DNA of 56,246 nucleotides from a virus. Below are positions 33,558 through 42,151 of the stretch, piece after piece. Positions within the stretch are counted from its first letter, which is position 1. Every line of letters begins with the position of its first letter. Under the pieces are notes generated by a model, which saw only the letters and a program-made list of their open reading frames with translations, was not told the DNA's origin and did not search any database. Made by a program: the position numbers and the translations under genes. The stretch is from the IMG/VR virus record IMGVR_UViG_3300018018_000009, positions 1 to 56,246 of that record; one strand, given 5' to 3'.

Positions 33558-33718
33558 AAAAGGACAATCATAAATTTGTTATTCTAAAGAAGAGCGTATC
33601 GTGCCCCATTTGTGGTAAAGCTAACGCTATACAGATGGGAACCCGGTATAAAAGGGATAATCTTTGGGCCAGAAGATTCCGTTGCTCTAAGGGTCACGTC
33701 TTTGAAGAAATTCAATAG
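33554..33718 (+). CDS. Small VILKKS-tagged zinc-ribbon protein
   Basis: 54 residues from ATG 33554. The tag F-V-I-L-K-K-S at residues 8-14 is followed by CPICG and a single C near residue 44 plus His 48 (C-S-K-G-H), so the zinc site is C2 plus C/H. The combination of tag and zinc ribbon is unique in the window. Confidence 0.55.
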   Translation: MKKDNHKFVILKKSVSCPICGKANAIQMGTRYKRDNLWARRFRCSKGHVFEEIQ

Positions 33719-33727
33719 GAGATTCCT

Positions 33728-33913
33728 ATGAAGATCAAAAGATGTTTGAGATGCGGGAGATCTGTTCTTTTACCGAAGGAATTTTTTACTTGCAAAGAAT
33801 GTCGGAAAGAAAACAATGAAGTGTTAGACTTGGCTGCGAGATATGTTTCACATCACATGGAAGTTATTCGTGAGTTAAGAAAGAGAGGAGCGTGGGAAGG
33901 AGCATGGACATAG
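33728..33913 (+). CDS. Small zinc-ribbon protein
   Basis: 61 residues, AGGAGATTCCT upstream. CLRCG (residues 6-10) and CKEC (22-25) form a ribbon, then a helical tail. Overlaps the next gene by 10 bases. Confidence 0.6.
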   Translation: MKIKRCLRCGRSVLLPKEFFTCKECRKENNEVLDLAARYVSHHMEVIRELRKRGAWEGAWT

Positions 33914-34158
33914 AAATTGGAAAACCAAAACCTGAGAAACCTTGGAAGTGGGCAGAAACAGAAGAAGGAATCCGAATTCCAATTCCTTCGAGTAAGCAGA
34001 TAAAACCTTCAAAATACAGACCGGATAGAGGGAAGAGGATTCTTAATAGGCACGATCCTCACTGCTTTATTGAAAAGTCTAAGATGGATAACAATCCCTG
34101 CAACAACTTGCCCAAATGCAAGAGTTGTATGTGGAGATTTAATTGTAAGAAGGAGTAG
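33904..34158 (+). CDS. Small Cys-rich protein
   Basis: 84 residues from ATG 33904 (AAGGAGC upstream). A Pro/Lys-rich N-terminal half is followed by HCFIEKSK and CNNLPKCKSCMWRFNCKK, a C-terminal four-Cys cluster that likely binds metal. No family recognised. Confidence 0.55.
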   Translation: MDIEIGKPKPEKPWKWAETEEGIRIPIPSSKQIKPSKYRPDRGKRILNRHDPHCFIEKSKMDNNPCNNLPKCKSCMWRFNCKKE

Positions 34159-34160
34159 AT

Positions 34161-34511
34161 ATGAAAAAAAGAATTTTGAGAATGTTAATTATTGGTCTTA
34201 TTGCAACCCTTGTTATATGTGTATGGCAAATTACAGCTCAGCAAACAGGGCCACAAGCGGGAGCACAAACACGAGTAATCTTTCTGTGTGGGCAAACAAG
34301 TCAACAAGTTATGTCTCAGATGGTTCCAATGATTCCGAAGATTACAAAAGATACTTATGGGTTTATCTACTTGAGCTATAACTTTGATGGGGTGATTTTT
34401 ATCTTTCAATTTTACAATGATAAATTGGCAGGCATACTGATTGGTGCCCCGGCCGTACCTCTTGAGCAGGAGAATAAAGCCCCGCAGGAGAAAAGATACA
34501 GGGGGAAATAA
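34161..34511 (+). CDS. Exported or membrane-anchored small protein
   Basis: 116 residues. N-terminal KKR followed by a hydrophobic stretch (ILRMLIIGLIATLVICVWQ) then polar, Gln/Ala-rich linker: a signal peptide or a signal anchor. The C-terminal part is beta-rich (GFIYLSYNFDGVIFIFQFYN). It might be a spanin-like or envelope protein, but no motif supports that. Paired with a second single-TM gene. Confidence 0.6.
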   Translation: MKKRILRMLIIGLIATLVICVWQITAQQTGPQAGAQTRVIFLCGQTSQQVMSQMVPMIPKITKDTYGFIYLSYNFDGVIFIFQFYNDKLAGILIGAPAVPLEQENKAPQEKRYRGK

Positions 34512-34513
34512 CG

Positions 34514-34852
34514 ATGAAAAAGAAACCAAAAAGTTTTTTAACCTTTGAAAGTTTTAGGGATAAGATAACTGTTATTTCAAGCATCTTGCTTATATTTGGT
34601 ATGCTATTTGCAGCATGGATGTTTCTCGATAATAGATATGCCCAAAAGAAAGTTGAACAGAAACTGGATTATGTAAAATATAGCCTGCAGTTTCAAATGA
34701 ACAACGATAAGATTTCGACATTGATGTCTTTGTACCCAAAAATAGAAACTGCTGATCCAGTCGTAAAGCAGCAACTTCAAACTTATATGGATACAAAGTT
34801 AGAACTCGTCCGTAAGATGGAAGTTTTAGAAAAGTTGGGGATAGGTCTATAA
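34514..34852 (+). CDS. Membrane-anchored helical protein
   Basis: 112 residues. One transmembrane segment (about residues 18-38: VISSILLIFGMLFAAWMFLD) followed by a coiled-coil C-terminal (KKVEQKLDYVKYSLQFQMNN). A Lys-rich cytoplasmic N-terminus. It shares its last base with the start of the giant gene. Holin- or spanin-like role is conceivable but not shown. Confidence 0.58.
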   Translation: MKKKPKSFLTFESFRDKITVISSILLIFGMLFAAWMFLDNRYAQKKVEQKLDYVKYSLQFQMNNDKISTLMSLYPKIETADPVVKQQLQTYMDTKLELVRKMEVLEKLGIGL

Positions 34853-37800
34853 TGCCAAGGGTAAGGTTTGAACCTTTAAAGATAACAACTCTCTACGAAG
34901 AGAAAGTTGCTCAAAGCGTTAAGGATCGCTATAAGAGTCACATTAATAGAGAATCCCTTCGTCTCGTAAGTAACATCACGGATGACATGAGGGATAGGAT
35001 TGCTGGATTAATGCACGAGGGTATTGACGAAGGTAGGTCAGTTAGTGCAACTGCCAGCACACTTCTTAAGACTGGTCTGGACAAAGGAGTTTTTAGATCG
35101 GCAAGACGAAGAGCCTATCTCATATCAAGAACTGAATTACATAGAGCAAGACAACAAGGAGCTTTTGATCTTTATAGAGCAAATCATATTGATCTTGTTA
35201 AGTGGATTGCCATAGGAGATGAAAGAACATGCGATACGTGTGCACCCCGAAACAACCATGTTTATAGGCTTAGCGAGATAGAGGGAGACTTACCGCCTAT
35301 TCATCCAAGATGTAGGTGTAGAGTTGTGCCTTCAGATTTTCAACTCGAGATAAGTGTTAGACGTGATCGAAGAGGAAAGATAATGGAAACAAGAATTTCT
35401 CCAACTCCTCAGAACTACAAATACTATGTGAGTCTTGACAGGAAGCCAAGAAGACGAGTTAAGAAGTCACTCGAGAAGGCTGTTTCAGTCAGAGCATTTA
35501 CAAGGTACGTTCCAGGCAGAGGGTTTCAAAGATATAAACAGTTTCAAAGGGATGTAGCTGTTATTGATAAACCTGTTCCAAGGGATTTTTCATATGAGAT
35601 AGCTAACTCTGGGGAAGATGTAGCAAATAAGATTGAGGAACGAAGAGAAGGAAAAGTTCGAGCTACTTATGCCGTTAATGCGGTTAGGGCTTGGAACATG
35701 GAAGCAAAAAATAAGTATCCTAACACTAATTATCTCGGTGACGTTGGCGTTAGAGAATGCTTACAAAATAGTTTGGATGCGGTCACAGAATCTTTAGAAA
35801 AAGGAGAGATAAAGAGGGGCAAGATCGAAATAGAACTTACTCCTCATAAAGAAAAGTACTCTGTCAAAGATAATGGAATAGGAATGTCCGATACAGACAT
35901 TCGTGACAAGTTCCTTGCTCTTTACGGAACAGGGAAAGATATCAAAGGTAGATTCGGAGGATTTGGAATCGCTAAGGCTGTTATCTTGGCTCCTTCTGAA
36001 AGTTCACATTGGCAACTCAAAACAAGAGATAATTTCTTTGATGACAAGATGGCCTCTGCAAATGATCAGATTAAAGCCATTCCAAAAATTCAAGGAACAC
36101 AAATTGATGTTTGGGCAGGGGAGGATATTGTTAGCGAAGATGCCAAGAAATATGTGGAGACGACTGAAGTTCCTAAAAATATAGGTATAAGATTTAAGTG
36201 GGCACTTGATGATTGGGAAACTTTAAAGAATCCTTTTCTGAAATTAAAGAGTGAAGTAAGTCATACTACGGCAAAGGGTTCTGAAATAACAATGTCTTTC
36301 TTTCCAAGACCGCCATCGGAATACAGAAATCATATGATTTTGAGACTTGTTGACAAAAAGACCGGGGCTAAATTAACTCAGGCCATAAACCCTATATTTG
36401 GAGATTTTAAAGGGGCTTTAGTTGTTGATATAGAAACAAGTGCAACCCCGGGCTCCGGTGGATATCCTCTTACCGATTCGAGAATGGGATTGAAGTGGGG
36501 AGAAGTTCAAGATTTTGTTAACACAGAAATAAGTCAAAGAACAAGAGAAAAGAAATCAGCTGAGCGAGTTGGTCAACAAGAGAAGTGGCTGGACTTACCG
36601 GAAGTTCCTGGCTGGAAAGATACTCTCGAGAGAATTAAAACAGATACAGGTTATGCATATCTTAAAGACACAATAGATAAAATTTGGCAAAAAGATTTTG
36701 TGTCGCAACATTTAAAAGGTATAGTATCAACAGATATAGGAGAACAACCTTTTACCTCTCTTGAAAATATAAAGATACTTAGGGATGTTGGCTTTAAAGG
36801 TTCGGATGGCGGGACTGTTGCTCAAGCAAAGTTGATGCTGGCATTTGAGTCTTTAGCTCAGATGTATTCACAAACTTTGCAAAAAGCTGGTATGCATTGT
36901 CCGTTGTTTGGATTTCATGCTCTGTTGTCTAAAGCTACATCGACCGGAGTGAGACTTGCACATTTTAGCAGACAAGAACATACTTTAGGTTTGGATATTA
37001 AATCTTTTCCTAAGAGTGCTTTCGCAAGTCCGGTTAGTCTTGCCTTAGAAATGGTCAACACTATTCAGCATGAGTTCACTCATAATTGGAGGAGGGAACA
37101 CGACGAAGGTTTCACTTCTCAACTTGGGCAAATACAAACGGTAACAGCGCCCTTATTTAATAGGGCTTTAGAGGTTGCAGGAGCGCTTCTCGGCAAGGAT
37201 ACCAGAATAACTATAGATACACCGCAAGGAATAGAAAAAATCAAGAGAAGCCATATTTGGACAATAGGAGAAAAACCAAAACAGCCTGAATGGAGAGCAG
37301 AACTTTTTCAGTTGTACAAGGAGATAGGGGGAAAGTCAGGAGCGACTGCAGTTTACAAGATTGCTGAAAAATATAACATTCCAGAGAAACGTGTAAGAAT
37401 GGTTCTTGCCGGATACAAAGCGGCACAAAGCCGAAAGGAGAAGAAAGATGTCACTAAATCCATTACAGAAAGCAGCGTTGGATTCCGAGGCCCCGAGAGA
37501 ACAAGTCATCCAAGGTTTGTTATCCAACTTGATAAACGATTGCCTGATGAAAGCAGGGATCGATCCCAATGGGCCGATAGCAGGATCGATGCGGAAGCTG
37601 GGACAGGACGTTTGGGACTTGAGGGACGCTCTGGAAGAAGAGGGTTATTGGTAATAGAGAAAGCCAGATCTCACAAGTATCTCAGAAAAATACCGAGAGG
37701 ATCGGGAAGATATGAATATATCTATCAGAGACCAGATGTAGGTTTTCACGGAACCACTTCTAAGTTTTTAGAAACTATTCTTAAAGAAGGTTTAAGAAGT

Positions 37801-40800
37801 TCAAAAGATACCGGAGTTGCGTTGTATAGTGGAGAATCACAATTTGGCCCAAAAGCTAAGAGATATGGAGTTTATTTCGCAAAAACTCCGGAAAGAGCTT
37901 TTGGTATTGCTGAAGTGGCAACAAAAAAATTTGGTGGGAAGCCTGTAATTTTTATTGCTAAAGTTGATCCTAAAAAAGCAGAATCGGATGAAGATTTTGC
38001 AGTTGTCTTGGGTGATCTCTTTCGTGATATTTCTCGAGACAAACCTCCTCTTTTAACGGGTAATGAAATTAGGCAGCGTCTCAAGGATTATAAATTAAGC
38101 TATGGGGAGACCTATTATATACCGCAAGATACGCAATATAGATTGAATACGTTATCTGACGGAAAATTGGAACGTCTGTACGATAATTGGCGGAAGGGAG
38201 GTTCTAAAGCGATAGATGAGGAGCTCACATCCAAAGATAGTTGGAAAATATTTGGGAGTGCTGCATTTCCTGGTGATAAGCCAGAAGATATCAGAGCTGC
38301 TATTTTTTGGGATTGGGCTGAACATAAATATACAAGAATAGGATCACCTTTTGAAAAGAAATTAGATAAAGCTTTAAGAAGGTTAAACTTAAGAGAAGTA
38401 ACTAAACTTCCAGGGGCCCACGTTGTTGAAAATCCGGCCTTTATAAAAGCTTTAGAAGAGTTTGGATTCTTTGCGACATCTACCGGACTTTTGAAATCAG
38501 TTATGGGAGAAGATTTAAAGAAAGCCAGAAGCTATGTAAGATTCAGACATGGGAAGTATGAGCATGTTAAAGGATGGTCTGGAAAACCAAGATTATTTGA
38601 TTTATCATCAGAGGACAAAATTCACCGTTATCTTCTTGACGCATCTTCCCCTGAAATAGAAAAAGCACTTCAAGTAGTTCAGGAAATACATGCTGTCGGT
38701 GGGCAAACTTTATTTATTGGAGGTTGCGTTAGAGATGCTTTGCTTGGCAAGAAGAGTAAAGATATCGATCTTGAAGTTTACAATGTGAAACCGGAAGAAG
38801 TTCGAGCAATTCTTGACCGAGCCGGAAAAGTAGATCAGGTAGGAAAGAGTTTTGGAGTTTTTAAACTCTCTTTTCCCGGAATGGAGGCTATTGATGTAGC
38901 CATTCCAAGAAGGGAAAGTAAAACTGGCAAAGGACATAAAGGATTTATGGTAGATCATGATCCTTCAATGACTTTCAAGGAAGCTGCGGGACGTAGAGAT
39001 TTAACTATCAATGCTTTGGCATACAATCCTATAGAGGACAAGATAATTGATGAATATGGAGGCCTTCAGGACATTAAGGACAAGATATTAAGAGCTACAA
39101 ACCCAGAAACCTTTGGAGAAGATTCATTAAGAGTATTGCGAGTTATGAGATTCGCTGCCCAGTTAGAATTCTCTCCGGATTTTAATCTTGCATGGCTTTG
39201 CAGGCAGATCGATCTGACCGATCTTCCAAAGGAGAGAATTTTTGGGGAAGTTGCTGGAATGCTTCTTAAAGCAAAGAGACCAAGTATAGGATTAAGATTG
39301 ATTCACATACTTGGAATTAATAAGATTCTCCCAGAGCTCGATGAACTTAAAGGAACAGAACAGGATGAGAAATGGCATCCTGAAGGGGATGTATGGGAGC
39401 ACACATTATTGGCGGTAGACGAAGCCGCCAAGATGAAGAAGCAACTCGCAAATAATCAAGATAGACTGGTTTATATGCTTGGCGTCCTATGCCATGACAT
39501 GGGAAAGCCAGAAACAACAGATGTTAATGAGGAGGGGAGAACAATCAGTCATGGGCATGACGAGATGGGAGCGAAGGTAGCTCAGGATTTTCTTGGAAGA
39601 TTAACTGACGAGACAGATATTTTAGAAAGAGTTGAAGGTTTGGTAAGACATCACATGAGACCTACCTTCTTCTTTCATGACAAGGTTCCGGATTCAGCTA
39701 TTAGAAGACTTGCAAAGAAAGTCGATATTCCAATGCTCCTTATGGTATCGGCTGCCGATAAATCCGGTAGAGGGGATAAAGACATTGATCTAAGTGCCGA
39801 GAGATGGATGATGAGAAAGTTCAAGAATCTAAAACTCGCACATCCTGAAACTCTCGAGCCGAAAGTCATGGGAAGACATCTCATTCCATTAGGCATTAAA
39901 CCTGGCCCGGAGATGGGAAGAATTCTAGACAAGATTTACAATGCTCAGCTGGAAGGTAAGTTTGAAACCACAGATGCTGGTTTGGAATATGCTAATCAGC
40001 AAGGATGGTTAAAGACAGAAGAAGATACTGTCATTAAAGCTGTTCCCGTTAAGAAACTTATAACAAGTAGAGGGAAAACTTTTCTCCATACTTACTATGA
40101 AAATAGAAGTGGCTTAGGCCCCGGATTTTTTGCAGGAGCCGAGCCTTTGGTTGTAAATAAAATGTCTTTCAAGCAAAGTGAGGATCAGAAAAGATGGGGA
40201 GAAGAAGTTGTTCTTGTTGATGTTTCTAAATTTGATGCTGAATGGAGTAAAGACGAAGGATTTTATATTTCTTCTTCTGGAAAGAATGAGATTAGCAATA
40301 GGAGAGAAAAATTCCAAGAGTTTCTCAAAACTGGAAAGCCTATTATAATGCCTTCGGTCTCTGTAAGAGATATCGGATCGAGGGGTCTTATAGGTTTTAC
40401 AAATGGAAGACATAGATTTGCAGTTCTCAGAGATATGGGCTTTACAGAAATTCCTGTATCTGTGGATGCGAAATCTGCGAAGATGGCAAAGGAACTCTTT
40501 AAAGCCCCAAGTTTAAAGGAGAAACTGGAAGCGCAAAATTACTGGTGGAAAACCGTTGCCGGAGGAATCGAAAGCAAGTATGAGGGGGTTAAAATAGTTT
40601 ACGCAGGAAAGAAGACATCTGAAGGGTTTACCCATACTTATGCAGATGAGCAGTTCCAAGATGCAATAGATATGATTCCGGAAGAGCATAGGAAGCTTAT
40701 TGATTCAGTGATTCTTGAGCCTGGGAGTGTATTGGGTGAAGATGGCAAAGCTGAATTTGGTCGTGTTTTTGAAGGAACAAGTTCTATTCACATATACCGT

Positions 40801-41544
40801 GGGGTTCAACTTCATGAGTATGGAACCAGTTTTGAAGAACAGTTTGCCCACGAAGTGGGACATTTGGTAGCACGAAAAGTGTTTGGAAGCATAGAAGCTG
40901 AGAAGTGGGGCGATGTTATTAAAGGAGAGAATCCTGTTTCTCATAGAGGTAGAGAAAATGCTGCAGAAGATTTTGCAGAAACTTATTCTCTTTATCTTAA
41001 TGATGAATTAAATAAGGATGATTATCCACAGAGATATAAAGCAATAAAGAATATAGTAGATAGGGCAAGGAAGCCCAGAAAAGTTTCAAAATTAAAATGG
41101 GAAGTCAAAGATTTGAAAGATGAGTTTGAAGAGAAGACTCCTTTGCTTCATACTACTTATGACAGATTAGCTGCAGGTGGGAAAGCTAAATATACTTCGA
41201 AGCCAAGTCCTGAAGCTGAAGCCGCTTTGAAAAAATTATTTGGGAAGGGTATGGTGATAGATATGGTAAAATCCAGAAAGAAGATAGTTGAAATGAAAAA
41301 ATCCAGACTCGAGAATAAGTTTGTGCCTCACAAGATAGATGGAAAAGTTTCATGGGTTAAAGTTAAACATGGAGGCATGCTTGTTAAGAGTGCTAAACTT
41401 ATCCAAGTCGGACAAGAGATTTTAGCCAAGTCTGGTTTAGCTACAATAACTGCGGTCGGGAAAGATGGAGTTACGGCAAGAACATCTAAAGGAGATAAAA
41501 TACTTCTCCTTATGAAAGATGTTCTACCTTATGTAAGAGGATAA
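34852..41544 (+). CDS. Giant polyvalent protein led by minor head (Mu F-like) domain
   Basis: 2230 residues. Domains in order: (1) about 1-165, Mu-F/SPP1-gp7 minor head protein, with AIGDERTCDTCAPRN and HPPIHPRCRCR-type ending; (2) about 260-400, GHKL (HSP90-like) ATPase with RECLQNSLDAV, VKDNGIGMSD and GRFGGFGIAKA; (3) zincin, HEFTH at H740; (4) from about 960, an ADP-ribosyltransferase-like domain (FHGTTSKFLETILKEGL, RYGVYFAKTPERA); (5) about 1265-1650, CCA-adding/poly(A)-polymerase-type nucleotidyltransferase with FIGGCVRDALLG, DIDLEVY, RRDLTINALAY and an HD domain (CHDMGKP, about 1546); (6) ParB/Srx-like (GFTNGRHRFAVLRDMGF, about 1847); (7) HEVGH zincin, H2000; (8) C-terminal small beta domain with GKDGVTA. 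Short basic cassettes separate the domains. It would be built in via the head domain and is probably processed or co-injected. Confidence 0.87.
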   Translation: MPRVRFEPLKITTLYEEKVAQSVKDRYKSHINRESLRLVSNITDDMRDRIAGLMHEGIDEGRSVSATASTLLKTGLDKGVFRSARRRAYLISRTELHRARQQGAFDLYRANHIDLVKWIAIGDERTCDTCAPRNNHVYRLSEIEGDLPPIHPRCRCRVVPSDFQLEISVRRDRRGKIMETRISPTPQNYKYYVSLDRKPRRRVKKSLEKAVSVRAFTRYVPGRGFQRYKQFQRDVAVIDKPVPRDFSYEIANSGEDVANKIEERREGKVRATYAVNAVRAWNMEAKNKYPNTNYLGDVGVRECLQNSLDAVTESLEKGEIKRGKIEIELTPHKEKYSVKDNGIGMSDTDIRDKFLALYGTGKDIKGRFGGFGIAKAVILAPSESSHWQLKTRDNFFDDKMASANDQIKAIPKIQGTQIDVWAGEDIVSEDAKKYVETTEVPKNIGIRFKWALDDWETLKNPFLKLKSEVSHTTAKGSEITMSFFPRPPSEYRNHMILRLVDKKTGAKLTQAINPIFGDFKGALVVDIETSATPGSGGYPLTDSRMGLKWGEVQDFVNTEISQRTREKKSAERVGQQEKWLDLPEVPGWKDTLERIKTDTGYAYLKDTIDKIWQKDFVSQHLKGIVSTDIGEQPFTSLENIKILRDVGFKGSDGGTVAQAKLMLAFESLAQMYSQTLQKAGMHCPLFGFHALLSKATSTGVRLAHFSRQEHTLGLDIKSFPKSAFASPVSLALEMVNTIQHEFTHNWRREHDEGFTSQLGQIQTVTAPLFNRALEVAGALLGKDTRITIDTPQGIEKIKRSHIWTIGEKPKQPEWRAELFQLYKEIGGKSGATAVYKIAEKYNIPEKRVRMVLAGYKAAQSRKEKKDVTKSITESSVGFRGPERTSHPRFVIQLDKRLPDESRDRSQWADSRIDAEAGTGRLGLEGRSGRRGLLVIEKARSHKYLRKIPRGSGRYEYIYQRPDVGFHGTTSKFLETILKEGLRSSKDTGVALYSGESQFGPKAKRYGVYFAKTPERAFGIAEVATKKFGGKPVIFIAKVDPKKAESDEDFAVVLGDLFRDISRDKPPLLTGNEIRQRLKDYKLSYGETYYIPQDTQYRLNTLSDGKLERLYDNWRKGGSKAIDEELTSKDSWKIFGSAAFPGDKPEDIRAAIFWDWAEHKYTRIGSPFEKKLDKALRRLNLREVTKLPGAHVVENPAFIKALEEFGFFATSTGLLKSVMGEDLKKARSYVRFRHGKYEHVKGWSGKPRLFDLSSEDKIHRYLLDASSPEIEKALQVVQEIHAVGGQTLFIGGCVRDALLGKKSKDIDLEVYNVKPEEVRAILDRAGKVDQVGKSFGVFKLSFPGMEAIDVAIPRRESKTGKGHKGFMVDHDPSMTFKEAAGRRDLTINALAYNPIEDKIIDEYGGLQDIKDKILRATNPETFGEDSLRVLRVMRFAAQLEFSPDFNLAWLCRQIDLTDLPKERIFGEVAGMLLKAKRPSIGLRLIHILGINKILPELDELKGTEQDEKWHPEGDVWEHTLLAVDEAAKMKKQLANNQDRLVYMLGVLCHDMGKPETTDVNEEGRTISHGHDEMGAKVAQDFLGRLTDETDILERVEGLVRHHMRPTFFFHDKVPDSAIRRLAKKVDIPMLLMVSAADKSGRGDKDIDLSAERWMMRKFKNLKLAHPETLEPKVMGRHLIPLGIKPGPEMGRILDKIYNAQLEGKFETTDAGLEYANQQGWLKTEEDTVIKAVPVKKLITSRGKTFLHTYYENRSGLGPGFFAGAEPLVVNKMSFKQSEDQKRWGEEVVLVDVSKFDAEWSKDEGFYISSSGKNEISNRREKFQEFLKTGKPIIMPSVSVRDIGSRGLIGFTNGRHRFAVLRDMGFTEIPVSVDAKSAKMAKELFKAPSLKEKLEAQNYWWKTVAGGIESKYEGVKIVYAGKKTSEGFTHTYADEQFQDAIDMIPEEHRKLIDSVILEPGSVLGEDGKAEFGRVFEGTSSIHIYRGVQLHEYGTSFEEQFAHEVGHLVARKVFGSIEAEKWGDVIKGENPVSHRGRENAAEDFAETYSLYLNDELNKDDYPQRYKAIKNIVDRARKPRKVSKLKWEVKDLKDEFEEKTPLLHTTYDRLAAGGKAKYTSKPSPEAEAALKKLFGKGMVIDMVKSRKKIVEMKKSRLENKFVPHKIDGKVSWVKVKHGGMLVKSAKLIQVGQEILAKSGLATITAVGKDGVTARTSKGDKILLLMKDVLPYVRG

Positions 41545-41545
41545 A

Positions 41546-41758
41546 ATGGTAGACTGCCCAAAGTGCGGGAATACGATTGTAAAATCATATCCCGGCAATA
41601 AAGTAAAATTAAGGACTAACATAATTATATGGGAGTCTGGTGGAAAGGCCTTTTGCAAATGCAACAAGTGTCACGAGGAAGTTTGCATCCCTGTGTCTAT
41701 TGAATTACCTACTGGAAAAAAATTAGGCCACGTAATTATTCAAGGAAAGAAAAAATAA
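41546..41758 (+). CDS. Small zinc-ribbon protein
   Basis: 70 residues, start one base after the giant gene's stop. CPKCG (residues 4-8) and CKCNKCHEEVC (around 38-48) form a zinc ribbon. Last gene before the 41798 terminator. Confidence 0.6.
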   Translation: MVDCPKCGNTIVKSYPGNKVKLRTNIIIWESGGKAFCKCNKCHEEVCIPVSIELPTGKKLGHVIIQGKKK

Positions 41759-41797
41759 TGATCATCATTGTGTTATATTTATTAGAGATTTCATCTT

Positions 41798-41818
41798 GCC
41801 CTTTAAGTAGGGCTTTTT
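41798..41818 (+). terminator. Intrinsic terminator
   Basis: GCCCT (41798-41802), a six-base TTAAGT loop, AGGGC (41809-41813) then a run of five T. It ends the transcript of the giant gene; the next ATG is only seven bases beyond, so that gene may need its own initiation. Confidence 0.75.
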
Positions 41819-41824
41819 GTGCTT

Positions 41825-42151
41825 ATGAAAACAGAAATATTGAGAGGACGTAGATACAATATCTATCCCGATCGGCCTAAGAAGTGCCCGTTTTGTGGAT
41901 ATAGGATAGTATGGTCGAACGCAGATAGATGGAAATGTGGAAAATGCTATAAGAGCTGGGGCAAGAAAACTTTTCCAAGACGCAAAGATTTAGGAGATCG
42001 TCCAAAGTGCTTATGCGGGGCTTCAAATCCTATATCGGAAGGAGTAAACTGGTTATGTACTGAATGCGGACGGCATTGGCTGAAGATTTATAGAATAGAA
42101 AAACAACTTACCCAAAGGGAGGTTTTAAGCGCTCAAGTTTTTGAAATATGA
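41825..42151 (+). CDS. Double zinc-ribbon protein
   Basis: 108 residues from ATG 41825; in-frame GTG 41819 lies inside the terminator. No RBS is visible. Two ribbons: CPFCG with CGKC (about 20-40) and CLCG with CTEC (about 60-80), each followed by a W/K/R-rich segment; similar ribbons occur at the N-terminus of transposon and homing-endonuclease DNA-binding regions, which fits its NUMOD3 neighbour. Confidence 0.62.
   Translation: MKTEILRGRRYNIYPDRPKKCPFCGYRIVWSNADRWKCGKCYKSWGKKTFPRRKDLGDRPKCLCGASNPISEGVNWLCTECGRHWLKIYRIEKQLTQREVLSAQVFEI

Noticed and set aside
35903-36184. 93-residue + frame inside the giant gene
   Set aside because: Out-of-frame with the GHKL domain that has clear motifs; no RBS.
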